Shown: in pieces, positions 1 to 5,668 of the stretch
Layout of the letters: the number at the start of each line of letters is the position of its first letter
Position numbering within the stretch: position 1 is the first letter of the stretch
NCBI GenBank assembly: GCA_903879825.1
Contig: CAIRND010000628.1
Coordinates: 1-7,669, forward strand
Origin: an uncultured Geobacteraceae bacterium
GTDB taxonomy: Bacteria; Desulfobacterota; Desulfuromonadia; Geobacterales; Pseudopelobacteraceae
Direction of reading: 5' to 3'
DNA length: 7,669 nucleotides
Made by a program: the position numbers and the translations under genes
The notes under the pieces: generated by a model
Database searches by the model: none
Seen by the model: the letters and a program-made list of their open reading frames with translations, nothing else
What the model was told of the DNA's origin: nothing

Positions 1-456
1 ACCCGGCTCGACTGGGTGCTCGGCTCGGTCAACACGGTTATTCTGCTCACCAGCAGCCTCTGTGCCGCCATGGCGCTCACCGCAGTACAGCGCAACCAAT
101 CGCGCCGCGCCGTGATACTTCTTGGCGGGACAATAGCCTGTGCCGCCGGTTTCATGGTTATCAAATATATCGAATGGAGTGCCAAGATCGGCCATGGAAT
201 CTATCCCGGCTCTGAACATCTGCAAGCCGGTCCGCCCGGCGAATCTATTTTCTTCAGTCTTTATTTCCTCTCAACCGGCATTCACGGTCTGCACGTGCTT
301 ATCGGGGCGGCTCTTCTGGCCTGGATCACGGTCAAGGTCAACGGCGGGTCGGTCAACGCAGATAACTATATCCTTCTGGAGAACGGGGCTCTTTACTGGC
401 ATCTGGTAGACCTGATCTGGATATTCATTTTCCCGCTGTATTATCTGATTTTATGA
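1..456 (+). CDS. Cytochrome c oxidase subunit III (heme-copper oxidase), 5' end outside window
   Basis: Seen: the frame is open from base 1 and ends at TGA 454-456; the GTG at 16 is probably internal because coding continues upstream. About 151 residues are visible, very hydrophobic, with several membrane helices. Family hallmarks are the NTVILLTSS helix, the GESIFFSLYFLSTGIHGLHVLIG helix region with its G-x-H-x-L-H pattern, and a C-terminus YWHLVDLIWIFIFPLYYLI, which is the usual end of subunit III. Known: subunit III is an integral membrane subunit that stabilises the proton-pumping terminal oxidase of aerobic respiration. The gene usually sits in a cox operon and is often followed by a subunit IV gene. 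Here it is followed within 36 bp by an unrelated AlbA_2 gene, so the accessory region may start right at its stop codon. The family is secure; the exact oxidase type is not. Confidence 0.9.
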   Translation, partial: TRLDWVLGSVNTVILLTSSLCAAMALTAVQRNQSRRAVILLGGTIACAAGFMVIKYIEWSAKIGHGIYPGSEHLQAGPPGESIFFSLYFLSTGIHGLHVLIGAALLAWITVKVNGGSVNADNYILLENGALYWHLVDLIWIFIFPLYYLIL

Positions 457-491
457 TTTATGTAGCTTCAAGACGGTGTGAAGGGGCAACA

Positions 492-2342
492 ATGCCTGTT
501 GATTTGTTTGATAGAATTTTAGAGGCTGCCCGTGTTGGCGAGACGACCGACTGGGAGTTTAAGTCAGCTAAAGGCGGCTTTCCCGGCAGCTTCTGGGAAA
601 CCTATAGCGCGATGGCTAATAGCGAGGGGGGCGTTATTATCCTCGGTGTTCGCGAGAAAGACGGCGAAGTTCACCTTGATGGCCTCTCCCCGGAACAGGC
701 AGCCCAACACCAGAAATATTTCTGGGATAATGTACACAACCGCAATACCGTCAGTACGAATCTTCTCTCCTCGCAGGACGTGTCGATAGTTTGCCTTGAC
801 GGTCCTGTACTATTGGCGATCCAGGTGCCACGGGCAACAAGAACCCAGCGCCCGGTCTACCTTGGGCATAATCCGTTAGGGCATACGTACCGGCGTCACC
901 ATGAGGGCGATTATCGCCTGGATGATGCTGAAGTCAGGAGGATGCTTGCCGATGCTGATCTGATACCGCCTGACCACCGCATATTCAAAGGGTTTGACTT
1001 GAAAGATCTGGACCCTGCCAGCCTCGCCCAGTACCGGCAGCGGCTGGCCTCCCTGAAAAGCGATCACCCCTGGTTGACTCTGCCGGATATTGAACTGTTG
1101 GTTAAAATCGGGGGATGGCGGAGAGAACGAACCGGCACCAGCCAAGGCTTGACCCTGGCTGGTCTGCTCATGTTCGGCACGGAAGAGGCAATACGTGATA
1201 CTGATGCAGTGCCGGGCTACTTCGTGGACTATCGAGAAAAACTTGATCCGCTCCTCCGCTGGACCGACCGTGTCTGTCCTGATGGGACTTGGGAGGCAAA
1301 CCTCTTCCAGTTCTATCATCGGGTATGGCCAAAACTGGCTGCTGGTTTACCAACACCTTTCCGCCTTGAAGGTGCTGAACGCAGAGACGAAACAGCTGCG
1401 CATGAGGCGCTTCGCGAGGCTTTCATCAATGCACTTATCCATGCCGACTTTCTGGGCGTTGGCGGTATCGTCATTGAACGGTATCCTGATCGCTTTGTCC
1501 TGGAAAATCCCGGTACGTTACTGATCTCTTTTGAACAGTATCACCGTGGCGGTGTTAGTGAATGCCGTAATAGGTCGTTACAGAAGATGTTCTCTTTGAT
1601 TGGCCGTGGCGAGCAGGCCGGGTCCGGGGTCGACAAAATCAGAAATGGATGGCGGCTGAATCGCTGGCGGGCTCCCAAGCTGGAATGCCATGACCGGCCA
1701 AACCGTGTTGAACTGGTACTGCCGATGGTGAGCCTTATCCCTGAAGAAACACTTGCGCACCTTCGGGTCATGATTGGCGTTACAATAGATTCGCTCTCCC
1801 CTTCAGAGCTCCAGGCGCTTGCCACCGCAGCACTGGAAAATTTGGTTTCTAATATCCGGCTCCAAGAGTTGCTGCCTGACCATCCCGTTGAAATTTCAAG
1901 AATGCTGACACGTCTGTGCGAACGTGGTTTGCTTGTTTCCGACAGTAGACGACGTTGGGCAACCTATAGTCTTGGTGCAGGCGAGAAGGCGGCGGCTCTT
2001 TTCGATCTTACCGACTCCTCTCATTTGGGCGGAGACTCCTCTCATTTGGGCGGAGACTCCTCTCATTTGCATGATGTAAGCGCTTTACTAAAAAAACTTG
2101 CAGAGCCGGTATCTAATAAAGGAAAAGCGCCGGTTGCTCATGTCAGGGAAGTGATTTGTTGCTTGTGTGCAGGTCGCTATCTTACGGCTGAGGAGTTGTC
2201 ACATTTGCTCAACAGAAACCAAAATAACATCAGAAATCGCTATCTGACCCCAATGGTCTCAGAGGGACTACTTGCACTACGCTATCCGGATAGTGTCAAC
2301 CGCCCCGACCAAGCTTACACCGCAACAAGCAAGTTGGGGTAG
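492..2342 (+). CDS. AlbA_2 (Schlafen-type) domain and GHKL-ATPase-like putative transcriptional regulator
   Basis: 616 aa from ATG 492. I prefer this start over ATG 453, which overlaps the cox stop codon, because an AAGGGG Shine-Dalgarno sits 6-7 nt upstream of 492 and the extra 13 residues do not look conserved. Seen: an N-terminal AlbA_2 domain (about 5-150) with the WEFK motif near residue 21 and MANSEGGVIILGV at 41-53. A GHKL/HATPase_c_4-like domain follows (about 300-400), with REAFINALIHADF (N313 as the ATP-box Asn), an ENPG motif, and GRGEQAGSGVDKI at 371-383. Winged-helix-like segments follow towards the C-terminus. Known: such proteins are annotated as RecG-like or putative DNA-binding regulators; biochemical roles are mostly unproven and some occur beside defence genes. 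Residues 508-526 are DSSHLGG, DSSHLGG, DSSHL. The C-terminus (YPDSVNRPDQAYTA) looks natural, so the gene is probably intact although repeat DNA begins at its stop codon. Confidence 0.85.
   Translation: MPVDLFDRILEAARVGETTDWEFKSAKGGFPGSFWETYSAMANSEGGVIILGVREKDGEVHLDGLSPEQAAQHQKYFWDNVHNRNTVSTNLLSSQDVSIVCLDGPVLLAIQVPRATRTQRPVYLGHNPLGHTYRRHHEGDYRLDDAEVRRMLADADLIPPDHRIFKGFDLKDLDPASLAQYRQRLASLKSDHPWLTLPDIELLVKIGGWRRERTGTSQGLTLAGLLMFGTEEAIRDTDAVPGYFVDYREKLDPLLRWTDRVCPDGTWEANLFQFYHRVWPKLAAGLPTPFRLEGAERRDETAAHEALREAFINALIHADFLGVGGIVIERYPDRFVLENPGTLLISFEQYHRGGVSECRNRSLQKMFSLIGRGEQAGSGVDKIRNGWRLNRWRAPKLECHDRPNRVELVLPMVSLIPEETLAHLRVMIGVTIDSLSPSELQALATAALENLVSNIRLQELLPDHPVEISRMLTRLCERGLLVSDSRRRWATYSLGAGEKAAALFDLTDSSHLGGDSSHLGGDSSHLHDVSALLKKLAEPVSNKGKAPVAHVREVICCLCAGRYLTAEELSHLLNRNQNNIRNRYLTPMVSEGLLALRYPDSVNRPDQAYTATSKLG
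2013..2069 (+). repeat. Exact 21-bp in-frame tandem repeat (2.7 copies) inside the AlbA_2 gene
   Basis: Units 2013-2033 and 2034-2054 are identical, and 2055-2069 repeats the first 15 bases without a change. They encode DSSHLGG, DSSHLGG, DSSHL between the ATPase-like domain and the last winged-helix-like segment. The length is a multiple of three, so copy-number change would keep the frame. Perfect identity at the DNA level suggests recent slippage or expansion. Confidence 0.95.
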
Positions 2343-2343
2343 G

Positions 2344-2419
2344 GTAGGGTGGGCAAGTTTTGTCTGCCCACGCGTTACAATGCTGAAACCGGTGGGCAAT
2401 AAAATCCTGCCCACCCTAC
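2344..2419. repeat. 76-bp palindromic dispersed repeat, complete copy
   Basis: The ends are a perfect 12-bp inverted repeat: GTAGGGTGGGCA at 2344-2355 and TGCCCACCCTAC at 2408-2419. Inner TGGGCA/TGCCCA pairs give nested hairpins. The first 68 bp recur at 7209-7276 with 4 differences. The element begins directly after the stop codon of the AlbA_2 gene. Its size, terminal palindrome and dispersal suggest a REP-like or small non-autonomous mobile element; no transposase is visible here. It may also act as a transcription terminator or mRNA stabiliser, which is inference. Confidence 0.85.
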
Positions 2420-2539
2420 AAAGCTGACATTGGAAAAGCTGTGGGTGGGAGGTCGAATCCTGATAAAAAAGTGTGGCGTGTTACCTATGGTTTAATTCGT
2501 GGTGACACTGAACTGGAAGAGCGAATACTGCCAGACTGA
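2420..2539 (+). pseudogene. Possible 3' remnant of an unrecognised gene
   Basis: Directly after the 76-bp repeat one frame stays open for 39 codons to TGA 2537-2539, reading KADIGKAVGG, then RSNPDKKVWRVTYGLIRG and DTELEERILPD. The residue mix looks protein-like, but there is no start codon or Shine-Dalgarno, and a stop-free run of this length is not rare by chance. If real, it is the tail of a gene cut by the repeat. I do not recognise the family. The rest of the gap to 2664 shows nothing clear apart from the Shine-Dalgarno of the next gene. Confidence 0.22.
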
Positions 2540-2664
2540 AGCAGCTTTGTAATGGACAATAGAAATAAAAATCTCCACGCCGATATGGACTGCACAAAGG
2601 ATCAGAGACGAGAACTTTCCTAACCGGTGATATAGAAGTTGGCCAGATTTAGGAGAATAAATCA

Positions 2665-3321
2665 ATGTATCCGCTATACAAGGTAAAAGAAGCGAAATAT
2701 TTCATTGAACAGTTACGAGGAGTAAAAATTGCTAGCGAGGCTTTCTGCTTCAATTTCTCAGCGCTTCTGTCAGCTGCCAGAAGCATTACATTCACAATAC
2801 AGAAACTTTACAAACATAAAGACGGCTTCGAATTAGAATATGAAAAGTTAAGAGAAAAGCTAAAATTGTTGCCGTTTGCTAAGGAAATCGTCGAATCCAG
2901 AAATGTCTCGGAAAAAGAAGGGCACAAAGTGCCATTGTTGATTACAACAACAATCAACTTGGACACCAAAGATAAAATTACGTATGAGTGTGATCCATTA
3001 CCTGATGATGTTAACGATGTTATTAGGAAAATATATTTTGAATATGGGAACGATAAAGAAGGTTGGATACCTGCCGACTTAGCGGAAGAGCAAAAAAATA
3101 CTTTATTTATGACACAGTTCCACCAGACACTTAAAAGAATGCAGGAATCAAACAACAAAGCTACGACTTACAGCTTAAAGCTTTACGAAAAAGGTAATGA
3201 TACCACTGTTGATAAATTCTTTGAAGATATGAGTCGGTACTTAGAACTCCTTGAAGAGGCCGCACGTGATTATGATAACAGTCGGCCATCTACAACCGCA
3301 TTTTCTGGTTTAGTGAAGTAA
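2665..3321 (+). CDS. HEPN-like hypothetical protein (218 aa)
   Basis: The ATG at 2665 is preceded by AGGAG at 2651-2655 (9-nt spacing), so this start is well supported. Seen: a soluble, helix-rich protein with no signal peptide or membrane segment. The N-terminal part has FCFNFSALLSAARSITFTIQK (about 27-47) and a later ESRNVSEKEGH (77-87). This arrangement recalls a widespread family of uncharacterised HEPN-like proteins with an S-A-A-R-S helix followed by an Arg-Asn motif. HEPN nucleases usually carry R-x4-6-H; here R79 and H87 are separated by seven residues, so catalytic status is uncertain. The C-terminal third is charged and probably helical. The gene is clearly richer in A+T than the cox and AlbA_2 genes, suggesting separate acquisition. 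The function is unknown; toxin, defence or RNA-related roles are only suggested by the neighbourhood. Confidence 0.75.
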   Translation: MYPLYKVKEAKYFIEQLRGVKIASEAFCFNFSALLSAARSITFTIQKLYKHKDGFELEYEKLREKLKLLPFAKEIVESRNVSEKEGHKVPLLITTTINLDTKDKITYECDPLPDDVNDVIRKIYFEYGNDKEGWIPADLAEEQKNTLFMTQFHQTLKRMQESNNKATTYSLKLYEKGNDTTVDKFFEDMSRYLELLEEAARDYDNSRPSTTAFSGLVK

Positions 3322-3344
3322 GCGGTCGCAAAAAAGCCTGCAAA

Positions 3345-3371
3345 GAGGGGTCAGCCCTTGACACGAGACAG
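3345..3371 (+). repeat. GGGGTCAG-type short repeat, subtype B copy 1
   Basis: It starts GAGGGGTCAGCCCTTGACAC and continues GAGACAG. It matches 3490-3516 (GGGGyCAGyCCTTGAyACGAGACA) and shares the GGGGTCAG core with 3412-3440 and 5809-5836. Such short elements resemble the repeats that often accompany REP-associated transposases; that origin is inferred. Confidence 0.7.
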
Positions 3372-3411
3372 AACTAAAAGTGAATGATTCCAACCAGACA
3401 GCGGGATGCAT

Positions 3412-3440
3412 GAGGGGTCAGACCTACGCATTTGCCAAAG
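3412..3440 (+). repeat. GGGGTCAG-type short repeat, subtype A copy 1
   Basis: It contains GGGGTCAGACCTACGCATTT. The same stretch recurs at 5809-5836 with one G fewer and A for C near the end. It is the middle of three related repeats between the HEPN-like gene and the PemK-like toxin gene; starts at 3345, 3412 and 3490 are 67 and 78 bp apart. Confidence 0.75.
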
Positions 3441-3489
3441 CCTGATAAACCAACGGCGAGAACACCAAATATCCACTCGGAAACCAAAA

Positions 3490-3516
3490 AAGGGGCCAGT
3501 CCTTGATACGAGACAA
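3490..3516 (+). repeat. GGGGTCAG-type short repeat, subtype B copy 2
   Basis: It contains AGGGGCCAGTCCTTGATACG followed by AGACAA, a close match to 3345-3371. It ends about 60 bp before the toxin start codon. No open reading frame that looks like a protein antitoxin is seen in 3322-3577; apart from the three repeats I see nothing else in this gap. Confidence 0.7.
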
Positions 3517-3577
3517 TTTGGAATGAACCCATTGTGCAGTTGTGGCATTAGTAGTCCTGTGATATATGAAGGGCACT

Positions 3578-4000
3578 ATGCCAATACAGCACCATCCAGA
3601 AATAGGAACTATTGTAATATGCGACTTTCACGGATACGTGCAACCAGAAATGGTAAAGCGGCGGCCTGTAGTTGTTGTTTCTCCAAGATTCAGGAACAGG
3701 GGCGGGCTGTGTACCATTGTTCCCTTAAGCACGACACCGCCATCACCCGTAATGCCGTATCATTACAAACTTCATTTAGAAGATCCGTTACCAGCACCAT
3801 ACAACGCTTCGTATCATTGGGTTAAAGCTGATATGCTGGCAACCGTTTCTTTTGAAAGGCTATACCTACCACATTCCGGCAAGGACAAAACCGGAAAAAG
3901 ACAGTATGTCATTAGAGTTATTGATGAAATATACTTGCGTAATATCCGCGCTTGTATGCTCCATGCGGTTGGTCTTTCACACTTGACAGGGCATCTTTAA
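3578..4000 (+). CDS. PemK/MazF-family toxin (mRNA interferase-like), apparently orphan
   Basis: 140 aa from ATG 3578. This start gives the family-like MPIQHHPEIGT and has AAGGG at 3569-3573 just upstream (short spacing); ATG 3566 is possible but has no Shine-Dalgarno. Seen: the MazF-type beta-strand motif KRRPVVVVSP (27-36), with R29 at the position of the catalytic Arg of MazF, and CTIVPLST (45-52), with S51/T52 at the catalytic Thr region. The WVKADMLATVSFERL and C-terminal HLTGHL segments are typical of the roughly 140-aa PemK subgroup. Known: MazF/PemK proteins cut mRNA at short sequences and are normally held inactive by a small protein antitoxin encoded upstream. Here no such gene is seen within 250 bp on either side. 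The gene is probably cargo of the cassette that ends with the attC at 4205. The fold call is strong; toxicity and the missing antitoxin are inference. Confidence 0.88.
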   Translation: MPIQHHPEIGTIVICDFHGYVQPEMVKRRPVVVVSPRFRNRGGLCTIVPLSTTPPSPVMPYHYKLHLEDPLPAPYNASYHWVKADMLATVSFERLYLPHSGKDKTGKRQYVIRVIDEIYLRNIRACMLHAVGLSHLTGHL

Positions 4001-4013
4001 CAGAGTATATACT
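3983..4013 (+). promoter_or_regulatory. Candidate sigma70 promoter for the small RNA
   Basis: A perfect -35 TTGACA (3983-3988) is followed by TATATA at 4006-4011 (17-bp spacing) or TATACT at 4008-4013 (19-bp spacing). The -35 box lies in the last codons of the PemK-like gene (Leu-Thr of the conserved LTGHL), so part of the match could be imposed by the protein. Transcription would start near 4016-4020. Confidence 0.5.
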
Positions 4014-4150
4014 GGATTGTACCCGCTCTGTTTCGGCATCGGGCTTGAGTCCACCCAAGTGGTGGCCGCCATAAACGGGAGAATGCAATCCTTCTATGGC
4101 GTCTGATTACGGAAGCCCCATACTTAGTTGTGTGGGGCTTTTCTTTTTTT
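4014..4150 (+). ncRNA. Candidate structured small RNA gene, integron-cassette associated
   Basis: No convincing protein is encoded here, yet the stretch has gene-like punctuation: a promoter just upstream and an intrinsic terminator at 4113-4150. Seen pairings: GGATTG (4014-4019) with CAATCC (4086-4091), CCCG (4022-4025) with CGGG (4076-4079), and an inner hairpin CCACC (4051-4055) with GGTGG (4061-4065). An alternative hairpin CTTG (4044-4047) with CAAG (4056-4059) would exclude the inner one. If transcription starts at 4016 or later, the outermost stem would be partly lost. It lies just before an attC site in the same orientation. Known: at least one small RNA family, sRNA-Xcc1, is described as integron-encoded and spread on mobile elements; whether this is a member is my guess and needs a covariance-model comparison. 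Alternatively it is only the structured 3' UTR of the toxin gene. Confidence 0.5.
4113..4150 (+). terminator. Rho-independent terminator
   Basis: The stem is AAGCCCCATAC (4113-4123) with GTGTGGGGCTT (4130-4140), 11 pairs including one G-U, with a 6-nt loop. It is followed by a T-rich tail (TTCTTTTTTT at 4141-4150). It would end transcription of the small RNA and/or the PemK-like gene before the attC. Confidence 0.9.
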
Positions 4151-4204
4151 CAAAGAGTCATGTGAGAGGGAATTAGGCCAAAACCAACAGCGAAAGAGAC
4201 GAAT

Positions 4205-4275
4205 GTCCAACAAACGGCAGCACCGGTCAGCGGGAAAAAGCCCCCGCCGAGCCGGTGTGCCTTATCACGTTGGCC
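4205..4275 (+). other. Integron attC recombination site 1
   Basis: Seen: R'' box GTCCAAC (4205-4211, fits RYYYAAC) and R' box GTTGGCC (4269-4275, 6 of 7 to GTTRRRY) form imperfect inverted ends. Inside, GGCA-G-CACCGG (4216-4226) pairs with CCGGTGTGCC (4252-4261), leaving G4220 extrahelical. The variable tip GCGGG/CCCGC closes around AAAAAGCC. Known: this R''-L''-L'-R' layout with an extrahelical base is what integron integrases recognise in folded single-stranded attC; the cut lies after the G of R'. The site is about 87% identical to attC 3 (6634-6702). It closes the cassette that holds the PemK-like gene and the candidate RNA. Confidence 0.82.
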
Positions 4276-4312
4276 ATGAAAGACAGAGAGATTAACTTGG
4301 AGAGATGAATGT

Positions 4313-5587
4313 ATGAAGATCGGATTGCAGACATGGGGAAGTGAAGGAGATATCAGGCCGTTTACCTCGTTAGCAGCCGGTCTGAAACTGGCCGGCCATG
4401 ACGTTACTTTGGTTGTAACCGATAACGCCGGACGAGATTATTCCGAGCTGGCAAATCGTTATGGCTATACGCTGAAAGCATTGCCTGGGCCTATTATCCC
4501 GAATCAGGAAGAAGCAGCAAAAATCTGGCAGGCGATCATTGATGTTGGCAATCCAATCAAGCAAGCTGAAATGATAATGACTCACGGCTTTGACCCCGTA
4601 ATGGAATCCATGTATTCAGCTGCGCAAGAACTCTGCGCGGAAAACGAACTGGTCATTGGGCACTTCTTTGTTTTTCCTCTGCGGGTTGCGGCAGAAATGG
4701 CAAAAGTCCCTATGGCAACGGTCAATATCGTTCATAACTGTATTCCATCTGATTTCACCTGCCCTCCGGGGTTGCCTGACCTTGGCAACTGGTTTTATCC
4801 GTGGGGATGGAAACTGGTACGAATGATGATAAATCGCATATTCCTGCCTCGGGTCAATTGCCTCCGTTCCCGTGAAGGCCTGATTCAGGATACTGATGTC
4901 ATGACACAAACATGGGCTGCAGAACGGTTGAATCTCCTTGCGGTAAGTCCGTCAATCTGCAACCGCCCAAAAGACTGGGATGAACGCCATCAAGTGTGCG
5001 GATTTTTGAACCCGCCTCAAGAGAACCGGAAAGAAATATGGCCGGAAGGACTTGATGCATTCATTTCTGGAGGTTCTCCACCGGTCTACTTTACTTTCGG
5101 CAGCATGATGTTGTCCGATCTTGCAGAGATACGAAAGACGCTGAGCATCTGGCAAAAAACGATTGAAATGCTTGAATGCAGAGCAATTGTACAAGTACCT
5201 TGGGATGATCTGTCGGCATTTGAAACAAAACAAAATGTGTTCATGGTGAACCGTTCACCCTATGCGGAAGTGTTCTTACGATGTGCTGCTATTGTTCATC
5301 ATGGCGGCGCAGGGACAACCCAATCAAGTCTGCTGGCTGGAAAACCATCCGTGGTCGTGGCCCACATGGCGGATCAAACTTTCTGGGGGGCCGAACTTAA
5401 ACGATTGGGGGTTGCGGGTGACACCCTTCAAAGAAAGGCACTTACTGCACAGAAACTTGCGAAGGGAATCACTTTTGTTCTCAATGATCCGACCATGCCT
5501 AAAAAGGCAACTGCAATCGGTCAAGCAATGCGAGGAGAAGATGGAGTTAAGAGAGCAATTCAGCTCGTTGAGAGAATATTTATGTGA
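4313..5587 (+). CDS. GT1-type nucleotide-sugar glycosyltransferase, integron cassette gene
   Basis: 424 aa; the ATG at 4313 has a GGAGAG Shine-Dalgarno about 8 nt upstream and lies 37 bp after the R' box of attC 1, a usual position for a cassette gene. Seen: the N-terminal acceptor-side fold begins with GLQTWGSEGDIRPFTSLAAGLKLAGHDVTLV (about 4-34, the G-S-x-G-D-x-x-P pattern). The C-terminal donor domain carries VHHGGAGTTQSSLLAGKPSVV (about 328-348), the bacterial form of the nucleotide-sugar-binding motif. No signal peptide or clear membrane anchor is seen. Known: this GT-B family (GT1/GT28-like, including macrolide, sterol and lipid glucosyltransferases) moves a sugar from a UDP or dTDP donor to small molecules or lipids. 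The acceptor cannot be read from sequence. Length is normal and the gene looks intact. It is the only gene between attC 1 and attC 2, so it forms a complete single-gene cassette. The family is secure; the role (detoxification by glycosylation or lipid modification) is open. Confidence 0.9.
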   Translation: MKIGLQTWGSEGDIRPFTSLAAGLKLAGHDVTLVVTDNAGRDYSELANRYGYTLKALPGPIIPNQEEAAKIWQAIIDVGNPIKQAEMIMTHGFDPVMESMYSAAQELCAENELVIGHFFVFPLRVAAEMAKVPMATVNIVHNCIPSDFTCPPGLPDLGNWFYPWGWKLVRMMINRIFLPRVNCLRSREGLIQDTDVMTQTWAAERLNLLAVSPSICNRPKDWDERHQVCGFLNPPQENRKEIWPEGLDAFISGGSPPVYFTFGSMMLSDLAEIRKTLSIWQKTIEMLECRAIVQVPWDDLSAFETKQNVFMVNRSPYAEVFLRCAAIVHHGGAGTTQSSLLAGKPSVVVAHMADQTFWGAELKRLGVAGDTLQRKALTAQKLAKGITFVLNDPTMPKKATAIGQAMRGEDGVKRAIQLVERIFM

Positions 5588-5608
5588 CCACCGTTTCAAG
5601 ATTTGAAC

Positions 5609-5668
5609 AGCCAACCATCGGCACGACCGGGCCAAAAAACCGCCCGGTCAGCCTCAGCACCGTTGGTC
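5609..5668 (+). other. Integron attC recombination site 2 (divergent)
   Basis: R'' AGCCAAC (5609-5615) and R' GTTGGTC (5662-5668) each miss the consensus at one base. The inner stem is perfect: GACCGGGC (5625-5632) with GCCCGGTC (5642-5649), extended by GGC (5620-5622) with GCC (5651-5653) around unpaired bases. It sits 22 bp after the stop of the glycosyltransferase gene, as expected for a cassette end. It is shorter than attC 1 and 3 and unlike them in sequence, so this cassette has another origin. Without the two flanking sites I would have called it a simple terminator-like hairpin. Confidence 0.65.

Noticed and set aside
453..491. ATG 453 as the start of the AlbA_2 gene (ATGA overlap with cox)
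   Set aside because: There is no Shine-Dalgarno before it, whereas ATG 492 has AAGGGG at good spacing; translational coupling at 453 cannot be fully excluded.
876..1319. 147-codon minus-strand frame inside the AlbA_2 gene
   Set aside because: It is antisense to a well-supported domain gene and has no recognisable motif or ribosome site.
3345..3516. Three spaced repeats resembling a small CRISPR array
   Set aside because: The repeats belong to two different subtypes, spacing is unequal (67 and 78 bp between starts), one is found 2.4 kb away, and no cas gene is present.
3406..3825. 139-codon plus-strand frame overlapping the PemK-like gene
   Set aside because: It overlaps the toxin gene in another frame, shows Cys- and Arg-rich shadow composition and no family motif.
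3968..3974. GTTGGTC, identical to the R' box of attC 2, near the end of the PemK-like gene
   Set aside because: It encodes the Val-Gly of a conserved C-terminus (AVGLSHLTGHL), no R'' or paired arms lie upstream, and one 7-mer is expected by chance in a window of this size.
4616..4909. Minus-strand frames within the glycosyltransferase gene
   Set aside because: They are antisense shadows of a conserved GT-B coding sequence.
5620..5653. Hairpin after the glycosyltransferase gene as a plain intrinsic terminator
   Set aside because: No T-run follows the stem, and flanking AGCCAAC and GTTGGTC boxes plus its place between two other attC sites fit an attC better.
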